A DNA stretch of 64,000 nucleotides, taken from positions 496,001 to 560,000 of the forward strand of contig NZ_JALDAX010000003.1 in NCBI RefSeq assembly GCF_022698145.1. Reading direction: 5' to 3'. The stretch comes from Streptomyces spinosisporus (lineage in GTDB: Bacteria > Actinomycetota > Actinomycetes > Streptomycetales > Streptomycetaceae). Position numbers and translations under genes: made by a program. Positions 1 through 9,593 of this stretch are shown piece after piece. Each line of letters starts with the position of its first letter. The stretch's first letter is position 1. Below the pieces are notes generated by a model. It saw only the letters and a program-made list of their open reading frames with translations, ran no database searches and was not told where the DNA came from.

Positions 1-317
1 CGGGCAAGCGCCAGGGCCCGCTGGAGGCCGGAGACATCCGCAGCACGCCGCCGGAGTGGCTGCCGGGCTTTACGGCGGGCACCGGCGCCGACTCCGACTG
101 GCTCTCCCGCGTCGACGCGATCCGGGAGATCCTCACCAGCGGCGGCCGTACGCTCGCGCAGGGCGCCCTCGGCTGGATCTGGGCCCGCAGCCCGCGCACC
201 GTGCCGATCCCCGGCTTCCGCTCGGTCGCGCAGGCCGAGCAGAACGCGGGCGCGCTCGCGAAGGGGCCGCTCACCGCCGCACAGCTGGCCGAGATCGACC
301 GCGTCCTCGGCAGGTGA
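1..317 (+). CDS. Aldo/keto reductase, C-terminal part
   Basis: The reading frame is open from base 3 to a TGA at 315-317, so only about 104 C-terminal residues are in the window. The end matches the aldo/keto reductase TIM barrel. A stretch reading ALGWIWARSP is followed by VPIPGFRSVAQAEQNAGA, which is the family's last-strand and cofactor-phosphate segment (usually IPG.r...q..eN). Members reduce aldehydes and ketones with NADPH in the cytosol. The substrate cannot be told from this fragment. The next gene starts 19 bases downstream on the same strand, so they may be co-transcribed. Confidence 0.85.
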   Translation, partial: GKRQGPLEAGDIRSTPPEWLPGFTAGTGADSDWLSRVDAIREILTSGGRTLAQGALGWIWARSPRTVPIPGFRSVAQAEQNAGALAKGPLTAAQLAEIDRVLGR

Positions 318-336
318 ACCGCCGGCCGGACTCCTG

Positions 337-1512
337 ATGGGCGCGGTGTACGGTCCCGGGGTGCACGCTTTCTCTCCGCTGACGCGGCGAGCCGCTCTCG
401 GCCTGACCGCTGCCGCCGTCCCGCTCGCCGCGGCGGCCCCCGCTTCCGCCGCAGCCACCGTCGTGGGCGGTGCGCGCCTCGCCCGTAAGGGAATTCAGGT
501 GAGCGGTGCGACAGGACTGCCGAAGAAGCTCACCGCGAGCGCGTGGATCGTGGCGGACCACGACAGCGGAGAGGTCCTCGCCTCCTACGACGCGCACCGG
601 CGTCTGGCCCCCGCCTCCACGCTGAAGATGCTCTTCGCGGACACGGTGCTGACGAAGTTCCACCGCACCGACCGGCACAAGGTGACCGCGGCCGAGCTGG
701 CCGACATCCCGGCGGGCTCCAGCCTCGTCGGGATCAAGCCCGGGATCACCTACACCGTCGAGCAGTTGTGGCAGGGCGTCTTCCTGCGCTCCGGCAACGA
801 CGCCGTGCATGTGCTCGCCCATATGAACGGCGGCGTGGCGAAGACGGTCGCCGAGATGCAGGCACGGGCCGAGGATCTGCAGGCCCTGGACACCCATGTG
901 GTCAGCCCCGACGGCTTCGACCACAAGGGCCAGCTGTCCTCGGCCTACGACCTCACCCTCTTCGCCCGGCACGGCCTGCGGAACGCGGACTTCCGCGCGT
1001 ACTGCCACACCCGGACCGCCCAGTTCCCGGCCGGCGGGAAGAAGACCTTCCAGATCCAGAACACCGACCGGCTGCTCACGGGTGCCTGGGGCGTGAAGAC
1101 GTACGACGGGCTGATCGGGGTCAAGAACGGCTTCACCAGCAACGCCGGCAACACCTTCACCGGCGCCGCCACCCGCGGCGGCCGCACCCTGCTGGTCACG
1201 GTGATGCACCCCACGAGCGGCTACAACGCCGTCTACGAGGAGACGGCCGCGCTGCTCGACTGGGGCTTCACGAAGGGGAGTTCGGCAAAGGCGGTGGGCA
1301 CGCTGGTCCGGCCGCTCAGTGAGGGCGGTGCGCGCACGACCCCCACGCGCAAGGCGGCGCGGGCGGCGGCGGGCGCTCCGGGCGCACCGGCGGGCAGCCC
1401 CTCGGCCTGGCGGCTGCTGGAGGGCGCGGGCGGCACCGTCGTCGTGCTGGCGGGCGGGGTGTGGGCGCTGCGCAGGCGGCTGCGCGGCAGCGGCGGACGG
1501 CACGCGGGCTGA
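337..1512 (+). CDS. D-alanyl-D-alanine carboxypeptidase (peptidase S11)
   Basis: This is a penicillin-binding-protein-type carboxypeptidase that would trim the terminal D-Ala of peptidoglycan stem peptides outside the membrane. All three active-site motifs are visible: STLK (residues 94-97), SGND (about 153) and KNG (about 265). The N-terminus has a twin-arginine-like signal (LTRRAALGL and a hydrophobic run ending ASA). The C-terminus has one hydrophobic segment followed by RRRLRG, so the enzyme is probably membrane anchored. A GTG at 361 is an alternative start that keeps the signal peptide; neither start has a convincing ribosome binding site. Confidence 0.88.
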   Translation: MGAVYGPGVHAFSPLTRRAALGLTAAAVPLAAAAPASAAATVVGGARLARKGIQVSGATGLPKKLTASAWIVADHDSGEVLASYDAHRRLAPASTLKMLFADTVLTKFHRTDRHKVTAAELADIPAGSSLVGIKPGITYTVEQLWQGVFLRSGNDAVHVLAHMNGGVAKTVAEMQARAEDLQALDTHVVSPDGFDHKGQLSSAYDLTLFARHGLRNADFRAYCHTRTAQFPAGGKKTFQIQNTDRLLTGAWGVKTYDGLIGVKNGFTSNAGNTFTGAATRGGRTLLVTVMHPTSGYNAVYEETAALLDWGFTKGSSAKAVGTLVRPLSEGGARTTPTRKAARAAAGAPGAPAGSPSAWRLLEGAGGTVVVLAGGVWALRRRLRGSGGRHAG

Positions 1513-1516
1513 CGCG

Positions 1517-1598
1517 CGGCAGCCGTTCCATCCACCGGTGCTTCTCTCGCGGTCCCACGCGAGATCCACCCCCACCCGGTGCGATGGAACGGCTGCCG
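1517..1598. repeat. Nested inverted repeat (16-bp outer arms)
   Basis: The arms CGGCAGCCGTTCCATC at 1517-1532 and its exact complement at 1583-1598 enclose 50 bases. Inside lies a second dyad, TCTCGCG at 1545-1551 and CGCGAGA at 1558-1564. It sits just after the carboxypeptidase stop, so a terminator is the simplest reading. The nested layout and wide spacing are unusual for one and would also fit a small repeat element. Confidence 0.6.
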
Positions 1599-1630
1599 TC
1601 TCCCCCCTCGGTTTGGCCTACGGAACTGCA

Positions 1631-1661
1631 CTCCTCCAAGTGTGAAGCTCTTGTGGAGGAG
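1631..1661. terminator. Hairpin between convergent genes
   Basis: CTCCTCCA at 1631-1638 pairs with TGGAGGAG at 1654-1661. It lies between the convergent carboxypeptidase and SDR genes. GGCCTACG occurs on both sides at 1615 and 1673. It could terminate transcription from either side; there is no clear T run. Confidence 0.45.
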
Positions 1662-1751
1662 ATTTGAGCATAGGCCTACGACCGGCCGCAACGGTACGGA
1701 AGTTCACATTCCGTTTGTGCAAATCGAGGACTTGAGGGTCTGCAGGTGCGG

Positions 1752-2522
1752 TCAGCCCCGCCCCACGAACGGCATGGCCGTGGCCAGCACCGTCGCGAAC
1801 TGGACATTCGCCGCCAGCGGCAGCTCGGCCATGTGCCGCACCGTGCGCGCCACATCGGCCACGTCCATCACGGGCTCGGGCGCGATCTCGCCGTTGGCCT
1901 GCAGCGCCCCGGTCTGCATCCGGGCGGTCATGTCGGTCGCCGCGTTGCCGATGTCGATCTGCCCGACCGCGATGTCGTACGGCCGCCCGTCCAGCGACAG
2001 CGACTTGGTCAGTCCGGTCAGCGCGTGCTTGGTCGCCGTGTAGGCCACGGAGAGCGGGCGGGGCGTATGGGCGGAGATCGAGCCGTTGTTGATGATCCGC
2101 CCGCCCTGCGGGTCCTGCTCCTTCATCTGCCGGTAGGCCGCCTGCGCGCACAGGAACGCCCCGTTGAGGTTGGTGTCCACCACATGCCGCCAGGCGTCGT
2201 ACGGCAGCTCCTCGACCGGCACCCCGCCGGGGCCGAACGTCCCGGCGTTGTTGAACAGCAGGTCCACCCGCCCGAACCGGCCGACCGTGGCGGCGAACAG
2301 GGCGTCGACGTCCTCCGGCCGCGAGACGTCCGTCCGTACGGTGAGACTCGCGCCCTCCGGCACCAGCGCCGCCGTCTCCTCCAGCGTTTCGGGGCGCCGC
2401 CCCGCCAGCGCCACCGACCAGCCCGCGCGCAGCAGCTCCACGGCCACGGCCCGTCCGATGCCGGAGCCGGCGCCGGTCACGACGGCGGTCCTCGATTGCT
2501 GTTCCGTCTGCTTGGCATCCAT
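1752..2522 (-). CDS. Short-chain dehydrogenase/reductase
   Basis: This is a classical SDR oxidoreductase of 256 residues. It has the nucleotide-binding motif TGAGSGIG (16-23), NNAG (91-94), and the catalytic Ser (near 148-150), Tyr161 and Lys165 in YTATK. Members oxidise or reduce alcohols and ketones in the cytosol with NAD(P)H; the substrate is not deducible. The ATG at 2520-2522 was chosen because homology starts there and the 17 extra residues of the longer frame look non-coding. It is divergent from the phosphatase gene. Confidence 0.88.
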   Translation of the reverse strand: MDAKQTEQQSRTAVVTGAGSGIGRAVAVELLRAGWSVALAGRRPETLEETAALVPEGASLTVRTDVSRPEDVDALFAATVGRFGRVDLLFNNAGTFGPGGVPVEELPYDAWRHVVDTNLNGAFLCAQAAYRQMKEQDPQGGRIINNGSISAHTPRPLSVAYTATKHALTGLTKSLSLDGRPYDIAVGQIDIGNAATDMTARMQTGALQANGEIAPEPVMDVADVARTVRHMAELPLAANVQFATVLATAMPFVGRG

Positions 2523-2644
2523 GCGTCGCAGGGTAGGCGAGGGTCCGGGATGCGGGACGGGGCCGTCCGCCATCCGAGTGCTGTGTACCCGACAAGGGAG
2601 TGTCGTGCCGCGCCTCCCGTGCGCTCCTCCCTCAACTGTCCAGG

Positions 2645-4288
2645 ATGACCATCACACCGATCCGGCCCGGGTGGCACACCCCCGAACTCCGCGCCGCCGC
2701 CCGCCACATCACCCGCCGCCGACTGCTGACCCTGACCGCCGCGGCCACCGTGCTCGCCTTCGCCGTCGAGCTGCCCACACCCGGCGCCGCGGCGGCCGCC
2801 CGCCTGGACGCGGCCCGCATCACCGAGTTCCCCTTCACGCTCGGCGTCGCCTCCGGCGATCCGCTGCCCGGCTCGGTGGTGCTGTGGACCCGGCTCGCCC
2901 CCGCGCCGTACCAGCCCGACGGCGGCATGCCCGCCGAAAGCGTCGACGTCGACTGGGAGATGGCCGACGACGAGACCTTCGGCACGTCCGTCGCCAAGGG
3001 CACGGTCATCGCGCACCCCGAGTTCCACCACACCGTGCACGTCGAGGCGCAGGGCCTCGAACCCGGCCGCGTCTACTACTACCGCTTCCGCACCGGCACC
3101 TGGATCAGCGAGACGGGCCGCACCCGCACCGCCCCGGCCGCCGACAGCAGCACCCCCGCCCTGTCCTTCGCCGCCGTCTCCTGCCAGGCCTACACCGACG
3201 GCTACTTCACCGCGCACCGCCATCTCGCCGAGGACGACGTCGACCTCGTCCTCCACCTCGGCGACTACCTCTACGAGTACGCGGTCGACGCGGCCGGCGG
3301 CGCCCGCAAGTACACCGACCGGGTGCTCCCGGCGCTCTACGACCGCGAGAGCACCACCCTGGAGGACTACCGGCTGCGCTACGCCCTCTACAAGACCGAC
3401 GCCGACCTGCGCGCCGCACACGCCAGACACCCCTTCGTGGTCACCTTCGACGACCACGAGACCGAGAACAACTACGCCGGCTCCGTCCCGCAGAACACCG
3501 TCCCGACCGAGGAGTTCCTGCTGCGCCGCGCGGCCGCCTACCGCGCCTACTGGGAGAACCAGCCGCTGCGCCTCCCGCAGCTGCCCGTCGGCCCGGACAT
3601 GCAGCTCTACCGGCGGCTGCACTGGGGGCTGCGCGCCCAGTTCGACATCCTCGACACCCGGCAGTACCGCTCCGACCAGGCCTACAACGACACCAAGCAC
3701 GTCTCGGGCCCCGAGTCAGAGGACCCGGCGCGCACCATGACCGGCGCGGTGCAGGAGCGCTGGCTGCTCGACGGCTGGACCGCCTCCCGGGCGCTGTGGA
3801 ACGTCGTGCCGCAGCAGGTCTGCTTCTCCCGGCGCAGACTGGACCTCAACGCGGACCCCAAGCTCTCGATGGACGCCTGGGACGGCTACCCCGCCGCCCG
3901 CCGCCGCCTCCTCGACGGGGCGAAGGCGGCCGGCATCGAGAACCTGATGGTGCTCAGCGGCGACGTGCACGTCGGATACGCCTTCGACATCAAGGACGAC
4001 TTCGACGACCCGGACTCCCGCACCCTCGGCACGGAGATCGTGGCCACGTCGGTCACCAGCGGCCGGGACGGCTCCGAGCAGCCCGCCAACTGGACGACGT
4101 ACATGACCGCCAACCCCCACCTGAAGTTCTACGACGGCCGCCGCGGCTATGTGAAGGTCACCCTGGAGCAGACGCAGGCGCGCGCCGACTTCAAGACCGT
4201 GCCGTACGTCACCACACCCGGGGCGGAGCTCACGACGGCCGCGTCCTTCGTGACGGAGGTGGGGGAGCAGGGCCTCAGACGGGCGTGA
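2645..4288 (+). CDS. phoD: Alkaline phosphatase PhoD family, Tat-exported
   Basis: This is a 547-residue PhoD-like phosphodiesterase/phosphatase, an extracellular metalloenzyme that releases phosphate from organic esters. It has a twin-arginine signal ([10 protein letters not shown], 21-30), then the N-terminal beta domain. The metallophosphatase core follows, with VSCQ (178-181), [10 protein letters not shown] (from 203), FDDHE (268-272) and LSGDVHVGY (about 438). These are the Fe/Ca ligand positions of the family. Upstream in-frame GTG at 2600 would add 15 residues; ATG 2645 places the Tat motif normally. No clear PHO box was found. The 3' end overlaps the convergent dehydrogenase gene by 14 bases. 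Confidence 0.9.
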   Translation: MTITPIRPGWHTPELRAAARHITRRRLLTLTAAATVLAFAVELPTPGAAAAARLDAARITEFPFTLGVASGDPLPGSVVLWTRLAPAPYQPDGGMPAESVDVDWEMADDETFGTSVAKGTVIAHPEFHHTVHVEAQGLEPGRVYYYRFRTGTWISETGRTRTAPAADSSTPALSFAAVSCQAYTDGYFTAHRHLAEDDVDLVLHLGDYLYEYAVDAAGGARKYTDRVLPALYDRESTTLEDYRLRYALYKTDADLRAAHARHPFVVTFDDHETENNYAGSVPQNTVPTEEFLLRRAAAYRAYWENQPLRLPQLPVGPDMQLYRRLHWGLRAQFDILDTRQYRSDQAYNDTKHVSGPESEDPARTMTGAVQERWLLDGWTASRALWNVVPQQVCFSRRRLDLNADPKLSMDAWDGYPAARRRLLDGAKAAGIENLMVLSGDVHVGYAFDIKDDFDDPDSRTLGTEIVATSVTSGRDGSEQPANWTTYMTANPHLKFYDGRRGYVKVTLEQTQARADFKTVPYVTTPGAELTTAASFVTEVGEQGLRRA

Positions 4289-5294
4289 CGGCCCCGCGCG
4301 CGTCCTCGCCCGGGTAGCGCACGCCGATACGGTCCCGGATCGCGTCCAGGGTCCGCATCACCGCGAGGGTGCCGTCCAGCGGGACCAGCGGCGACTCGCG
4401 CTCACCGGCCCGCAGGGCCCGCATCACCTCCCGCGCCTCGTGCTTGAGGCTGTTGCGGGGACCGTCGGACGGGGCGGCCGCGAACTCCTCGGGGTCACGG
4501 CCGTCCCGGTGCAGCACGAACCGGTCCGGGTAGAAGAAGCCGCCGGGGACGTCGATGCGGCCCGTGGAGCCGGTGACCGACGCCGAGGTCGCCGTACCGC
4601 CGACGATCGAGCAGTGCACCGAGGCGAGGGCGCCGCTGTCGTAGCAGAGCAGGGCGCCGGTCTGCAGGTCGACGCCCTCCTCGGAGAGCACCGCCCGCGC
4701 CGCCACGTCCGACGGCTCCCCGAGCAGCAGGTGCGCGAACGACACCGGGTAGACCCCGAGGTCGAGCAGCGCGCCGCCGCCCTGCTCGGGGTCGCGCAGC
4801 CGGTGGGTCGGAGGGAAGGGACCGGCCAGCCCGAAGTCGGCCTGCACACTGCGCACTTCACCGATCGCGCCGTCCTCGACGAGCTCCTTCAGGCGCCGTA
4901 CGAGCGGATTGCAGTACATCCACATCGCCTCCATCAGGAAGCTCCCGCGGCCCCGCGCGAGCGCCACCAGCTCCTGCGCCTCGCGCGCGTTGAGCGTGAA
5001 CGCCTTCTCGCACAGCACATTGCGCCCGGCCTCCAGGCACAGGCCTGCCGCCGCCCGGTGCGCCGAGTGCGGGGTGGCGACGTACACGACATCGATGTCC
5101 GTGTCCTCGGCGAGCGCGGCCCAGTCGCCGTACGCCCGCTCGATCCCGAACCGCTCCGCGAACGCCTTCGCCGACGCCTCGGTGCGCGAGGCCACCGCCA
5201 CGACCTCCGCCTCCGGCAGGTCGACCAGGTCGGCCGCGAAGGCGGCGGCGATCCCGCCGGTCGCCAGAATCCCCCACCGCACGCTTTCCGCCAT
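4275..5294 (-). CDS. Gfo/Idh/MocA family oxidoreductase
   Basis: This is a 339-residue NAD(P)-dependent dehydrogenase of the glucose-fructose oxidoreductase/inositol dehydrogenase family. The Rossmann start reads WGILATGGIA (7-16), and the conserved CEKAF with the catalytic-type Lys is at 95-99. The C-terminal alpha/beta domain follows, with AMWMYCNP and GGGALLDLGVYPV. Such enzymes oxidise sugars or inositols or reduce dihydrodiols; the substrate is open. The frame stays open far upstream, but that extension is antisense to the next gene and is not coding. Confidence 0.88.
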   Translation of the reverse strand: MAESVRWGILATGGIAAAFAADLVDLPEAEVVAVASRTEASAKAFAERFGIERAYGDWAALAEDTDIDVVYVATPHSAHRAAAGLCLEAGRNVLCEKAFTLNAREAQELVALARGRGSFLMEAMWMYCNPLVRRLKELVEDGAIGEVRSVQADFGLAGPFPPTHRLRDPEQGGGALLDLGVYPVSFAHLLLGEPSDVAARAVLSEEGVDLQTGALLCYDSGALASVHCSIVGGTATSASVTGSTGRIDVPGGFFYPDRFVLHRDGRDPEEFAAAPSDGPRNSLKHEAREVMRALRAGERESPLVPLDGTLAVMRTLDAIRDRIGVRYPGEDARGAVTPV

Positions 5295-5394
5295 TCCCCG
5301 ACCCGCCCTCGCTCGTGCGCGCGCAGGGCCTGCCCTGCGCACTGTGTTCGAGCTGAGAGCATAGGTGGCGTATCGAACGGAAAGGGAGGGGCGC

Positions 5395-6690
5395 ATGGCC
5401 GAACAGGCGGCCTCGACATCACACATACAGCCGGCGGCCGGAGCGTTGCAGCAACCGGCCGCCACCGCTGTGCGCCGTACCGGGTTGCTCGTCACCCTGA
5501 TCCTCGGCGGACTGACCGCCATCCCTCCGCTGGCGATGGACATGTACCTCCCCTCGCTCCCGGAGGTCACCGGCTCACTCCACGCGTCCGCCGCCACCGT
5601 GCAGCTCACCCTCACCGCCTGTCTGCTCGGGATGGCGCTCGGGCAGCTGGTGGCAGGTCCCATGAGCGACCGGTGGGGACGCAGGCGCCCCCTGCTGACC
5701 GGACTGCTCGCCTTCGTCGTCTCCACCGTCCTGTGCGCGTTCGCGCCGACCGTCGAGACCTTGGTCGTCTTCCGGCTGGCGCAGGGACTCGCGGGCGCGG
5801 CGGGGATCGTCATCGCGCGGGCCGTGGTCCGCGACCTGTACGACGGCGTGGCGATGGCCCGCTTCTTCTCCACCCTGATGCTCATCGGCGGCGTCGCCCC
5901 GATCGTCGCGCCGCTGATCGGCGGGCAGATCCTGCGGGTGACCGACTGGCGGGGCGTCTTCGTGGTGCTCACCGTCGTCGGTGCGGCGCTGACCGCGCTC
6001 GTGTGGGTGAGGCTGCCCGAGACCCTGCCCGCGGGCGAGCGGCACGGCGGAGGAGTGGGCGAGGCCCTGCACAGCATGCGCCGGCTCGTCGCCGACCTGC
6101 CCTTCACCGGCTTCATGCTCGCGGGCGGCTTCGCCTTCGCGGCCCTGTTCGCCTACGTGTCCGCCTCGCCCTTCGTGATGCAGGAGATCTACGGCGCCTC
6201 GCCGCAGACGTTCAGCCTGCTGTTCGGGGTCAACTCCGTCGGGCTCGTCGCCGTCGGCCAGATCAACGGCAAGATCCTCGTCGGCAGGGTCCGCCTCGAC
6301 CGGGTCCTCGGCCTCGGACTGGCCGTCGTCATCACCGCCGCGACCGCGCTGCTGCTGATGTCCACCGGGGTCTTCGGCACGGTCGGCCTGGTGCCCGTCG
6401 CCACCGCGCTGTTCGTGCTGATGTCCGCGATGGGGATCACCCTGCCCAACGCCCAGGCGCTCGCCCTGATGCGCACCAAGCACTCCGCGGGCTCCGCGTC
6501 CGCGCTGCTCGGCACCTCCTCCTTCCTCATCGGCGCCGTCGCCTCCCCTCTCGTCGGGATCGCCGGGGAGCACACCGCCGTCCCGATGGCCGTCGTCCAA
6601 CTGGCTGCAGCACTGGTGGCACTGGCCTGCTTCGTGGGAATGTGCCGTCCTTGGAACGTGCGTGCGAACGCGGAGGGAGCAGAGAGCTGA
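5395..6690 (+). CDS. MFS multidrug exporter, Bcr/CflA type
   Basis: This is a 431-residue inner-membrane proton antiporter with about 12 hydrophobic segments. It has the Bcr/CflA signature DMYLPSLP near residue 49 and motif A between helices 2 and 3 (GPMSDRWGRRRP, 88-99). The family exports drugs such as bicyclomycin and chloramphenicol; the substrate here is unknown. The ATG at 5395 follows AAAGGGAGGGG at good spacing, so it is preferred to the in-frame upstream start. The stop codon overlaps the likely CTG start of the next gene, which suggests translational coupling. Confidence 0.9.
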   Translation: MAEQAASTSHIQPAAGALQQPAATAVRRTGLLVTLILGGLTAIPPLAMDMYLPSLPEVTGSLHASAATVQLTLTACLLGMALGQLVAGPMSDRWGRRRPLLTGLLAFVVSTVLCAFAPTVETLVVFRLAQGLAGAAGIVIARAVVRDLYDGVAMARFFSTLMLIGGVAPIVAPLIGGQILRVTDWRGVFVVLTVVGAALTALVWVRLPETLPAGERHGGGVGEALHSMRRLVADLPFTGFMLAGGFAFAALFAYVSASPFVMQEIYGASPQTFSLLFGVNSVGLVAVGQINGKILVGRVRLDRVLGLGLAVVITAATALLLMSTGVFGTVGLVPVATALFVLMSAMGITLPNAQALALMRTKHSAGSASALLGTSSFLIGAVASPLVGIAGEHTAVPMAVVQLAAALVALACFVGMCRPWNVRANAEGAES

Positions 6691-7823
6691 GCGCACCGAG
6701 ACTGCGCAGAGACAGTCCCGAACGGGCCGGACTCGACGCCGAAGAACTCCGCCACCTCGTCCAGGAGGTCCACGACCTCACCACCGGGGAGCAGCCCTGG
6801 GCCGCGGGCACCGTCGTGGTCGCCGGACGCGGCCCGGTGATCGCCGTCGAGGAGGCGGCGGGCTGGGCCGTGCGCTACACCGCCTACGACGCCGGGACGG
6901 ACCGCGGGGTCGAGCTGCCCGCCGAGGCACGCGTCGCCATGACCGTGGACACCCCCTTCGACCTGGCCTCGCTGACCAAGCTGTTCACCGCGGTGGCCGC
7001 CGTGCAGCAGATCGAACGGGGCACGCTCGGCATCGACGCCCGGGTCGGCGCGTATCTGCCGGAGTTCACCGCCGCCGCCCGCCACGGCATCACCGTGCGC
7101 GAACTGCTCACCCACACCTCCGGGCTGCGCCCCGAACTCCCGCTGTACGACTACGCGAACGACACCGAGCGGCTCGCCAGGCTACGCGCGGAGACACCGG
7201 TGGGCGTCCCCGGCACCTACACCTACTCCGACCTGAACTTCCTGCTGCTGCAGTTCGTCCTGGAGCGGATCACCGGCCGCACCCTGGACGTCCTGATCTA
7301 CGAGGGCATCACCCGCCCGCTGGGCATGCTCTCGACCGACTTCGGGCCCTGCCCCGGCGCCGCGGCGACCGAGGACCAGCGCCGGCCGTGGGCCAAGGCC
7401 GACCGGGGGATGGTGCGCGGTGTGGTCCACGACGAGAACGCCTGGGCGCTCGGCGGGATCGCCGGACACGCGGGCATGTTCTCCACCGGCCGCGACCTCG
7501 CGGTGTTCTGCCGCACGCTCCTGGCCGGCGGCTCCTACGGCCCCGCCCGCATCCTCGGCGCCGACTTCGTGGAACTCCTGCTGACCCCACCGGGCCTCGG
7601 CTTCGCCGTGGACCAGCCGTGGTTCATGGGCGAACTGGCGGGCCGGGGAGCGGCCGGGCACACAGGGTTCACGGGCACGTCCCTGGTCATGGACCCGCAG
7701 ACGGACACCTTCCTGATCCTCCTCGCCAACACGGTCCACCCCCGCCGCCGCCGACCGGACAGCCGCCCCCGGTCAGCAGCGGCAACCAGAATCGCCAGGG
7801 CCGTACGCCCGGTCCAGCGCTGA
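6687..7823 (+). CDS. Serine hydrolase, beta-lactamase class C family
   Basis: This is a 378-residue penicillin-binding-like serine hydrolase or esterase with no signal peptide. Seen in it are SLTK (95-98, nucleophile Ser and Lys), YSDLN (the Tyr-x-Asn position) and HTGFTG, which replaces the usual KTG. It may cleave esters or peptides in the cytosol. The start is odd. The frame has no ATG or GTG near the conserved N-terminus, but a CTG at 6687 lies 7 bases after GGAGGGAG and overlaps the exporter's TGA. Alternatives are TTG 6651 or GTG 6642. Confidence 0.82.
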   Translation: MSAPRLRRDSPERAGLDAEELRHLVQEVHDLTTGEQPWAAGTVVVAGRGPVIAVEEAAGWAVRYTAYDAGTDRGVELPAEARVAMTVDTPFDLASLTKLFTAVAAVQQIERGTLGIDARVGAYLPEFTAAARHGITVRELLTHTSGLRPELPLYDYANDTERLARLRAETPVGVPGTYTYSDLNFLLLQFVLERITGRTLDVLIYEGITRPLGMLSTDFGPCPGAAATEDQRRPWAKADRGMVRGVVHDENAWALGGIAGHAGMFSTGRDLAVFCRTLLAGGSYGPARILGADFVELLLTPPGLGFAVDQPWFMGELAGRGAAGHTGFTGTSLVMDPQTDTFLILLANTVHPRRRRPDSRPRSAAATRIARAVRPVQR

Positions 7824-7847
7824 CCCGGGCGGCCGTAGAATCGCCCG

Positions 7848-8861
7848 GTGAACGCCCCCGTATCCCCGCCCGACACCCTGCGTACCGCCCTCGCCGCCCT
7901 CTTGGACGGGCTGCCGCCCAAGCAGGCCGGGCGGGCTGTTGAGCGGCTTGTGGGGCACTATCGCGGGGCCACCCCGACCGATGTGCCGATCCTGCGGGAC
8001 CGGGCCGATGTCGTTGCCTATGCCGCGTACCGGATGCCGGCGACGTTCGAGGCGGTGCGGGCGGCGTTGGGGGAGTTCGCGGCGGCCGTGCCGGACTTCG
8101 TGCCCGGCCGTCATACCGACGTCGGCGGCGGCACCGGGGCGGCGAGCTGGGCCGTCGCCGCCACCTGGTCCGGCGGGCGCGACGTCACCGTCCTGGACTG
8201 GGCCGAGCCCGCGCTCGCCCTCGGCCGCGAGCTCGCCGCCGCCAACCCGGCGCTGGAGCAGGCGAGTTGGCGACGCGAACGGATCGGCCCGGCGCTCGCC
8301 CTGGACGACACCGACCTGGTCACCGTCTCCTACGTCCTCAACGAGCTGACCGAGGCCGACCGCGCCTCGCTCGTCGACGCCGCGGCGTCCGCCGCCCGGT
8401 CCGTCGTGATCGTCGAGGCCGGCACCCCCGCCGGATACGCCCGCGTCATCGAGGCCCGCGACCGGCTGATCGCGGCCGGCTTCCGCGTCGCCGCGCCCTG
8501 CCCGCACAGCGCGGCCTGTCCGATCGTCCCCGGCGAGGACTGGTGCCACTTCTCGGCCCGGGTCAGCCGCTCCTCCCTGCACCGCCAGGTCAAGGGCGGC
8601 TCCCTGCCGTACGAGGACGAGAAGTTCAGCTACGTCGCCGCCACCCGCCTCCCCGCCGCACCGGCCCCCTCCCGGGTGGTCCGCCGCCTGCAGATCCGCA
8701 AGGGCCAGGTCCTCCTCGACCTGTGCGAACCGGACGAACAGCTGCGCCGCACCACCGTCACCAAGCGCCACGGCGACCTGTACCGGGCGGCCCGCGACAC
8801 CGAGTGGGGCGACCCCTGGCCCCCGTACACGCAGGAGCCCCCGTACACGCAGAAGCCGTAG
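7848..8861 (+). CDS. Rsm22-like methyltransferase
   Basis: This 337-residue protein resembles the small-ribosomal-subunit Rsm22 family, class I SAM-dependent methyltransferase-like proteins linked to ribosome assembly. It has a glycine-rich SAM loop, DVGGGTGAASW (about 87-97). After it comes a Cys cluster (CPHSAACP, then DWCHFSARV), which family members use as a possible metal or Fe-S site, and a C-terminal beta barrel-like part. The GTG start is 24 bases after the hydrolase gene. The last residues form a tandem PPYTQ repeat from an 18-bp duplication (8821-8856). Its RNA target is not known. Confidence 0.8.
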   Translation: MNAPVSPPDTLRTALAALLDGLPPKQAGRAVERLVGHYRGATPTDVPILRDRADVVAYAAYRMPATFEAVRAALGEFAAAVPDFVPGRHTDVGGGTGAASWAVAATWSGGRDVTVLDWAEPALALGRELAAANPALEQASWRRERIGPALALDDTDLVTVSYVLNELTEADRASLVDAAASAARSVVIVEAGTPAGYARVIEARDRLIAAGFRVAAPCPHSAACPIVPGEDWCHFSARVSRSSLHRQVKGGSLPYEDEKFSYVAATRLPAAPAPSRVVRRLQIRKGQVLLDLCEPDEQLRRTTVTKRHGDLYRAARDTEWGDPWPPYTQEPPYTQKP

Positions 8862-8886
8862 AACCGCGAAACGGTACCGTCGGACC

Positions 8887-9555
8887 ATGGTCAAGAAGCC
8901 CGCCCCCGACGCCACCCGCCGCAGCGAGAGGTCCCGACGCGCGATCTACGCCGCCGCCCTCGCACTGGTCGGCGAGGTCGGCTACCCGAGGACGACCATC
9001 GAGGGCATCGCCGCCCGGGCCGGCGTCGGCAAGCAGACGATCTACCGCTGGTGGGGGTCGAAGGCGGACGTCCTGCTGGAGGCGTTCCTCGACCTCAGCG
9101 CCCAGGCCGCACACGAGGCGGGCCAGGAGCGCGAGCCGTACGTCATCCCGGACACCGGCGACCTCGCCGCCGACCTCAAGGCCGTACTGCGGCTGACCGT
9201 CGACCAGCTGCACGACCCCCGCTTCGAGGTGCCCGCCCGGGCCCTGGCCGCCGAAGGCCTGGTCAACGAGCAGCTCGGCCGGGAGTCCGTGGCCAAGCTG
9301 ATGGAACCCTCGCTCCTGCTCTACGTCGACCGGCTGCGCTCCGCACAGCGGGCCGGCCAGGTCCGCCCGGAGGTCGACCCGCGCATCGCCCTGGAACTGT
9401 TCGTCTCACCGCTCGCCCAGCGCTGGCTCCAGCACACGGGCCCCATCTCCTACGAGTACACCGACACCCTCGTCGACTACGCCCTGCACGGTCTGGCCCC
9501 CCGTACCCCGGATGTCCCTTCTGGCACCCCGGAGCGCGACTCGGTGGGACCATAG
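8887..9555 (+). CDS. TetR family transcriptional regulator
   Basis: This is a 222-residue repressor-type protein. The N-terminal helix-turn-helix is clear (TTIEGIAARAGVGKQTIYRW, about 36-55), followed by an all-helical ligand domain of the TetR_C type. It starts 25 bases after the methyltransferase gene on the same strand, so it may be the last gene of that unit. No divergent partner or clear operator was seen, so its target is open. Confidence 0.9.
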   Translation: MVKKPAPDATRRSERSRRAIYAAALALVGEVGYPRTTIEGIAARAGVGKQTIYRWWGSKADVLLEAFLDLSAQAAHEAGQEREPYVIPDTGDLAADLKAVLRLTVDQLHDPRFEVPARALAAEGLVNEQLGRESVAKLMEPSLLLYVDRLRSAQRAGQVRPEVDPRIALELFVSPLAQRWLQHTGPISYEYTDTLVDYALHGLAPRTPDVPSGTPERDSVGP

Positions 9556-9593
9556 GGCATCCTGTTTTGCACGACGGCGAGGCAAGGGGACTG

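Noticed and set aside
4275..6116. Longer start for the Gfo/Idh gene
   Set aside because: The extra 274 residues are Ser/Thr/Arg rich and antisense to the exporter. The Rossmann motif begins right after the ATG at 5294.
4440..7823. Open frame of 1127 codons on the plus strand
   Set aside because: Only its last third (from 6687) is a real gene. The first part is antisense to the Gfo/Idh gene and shadows the exporter in another frame, a usual effect of high GC.
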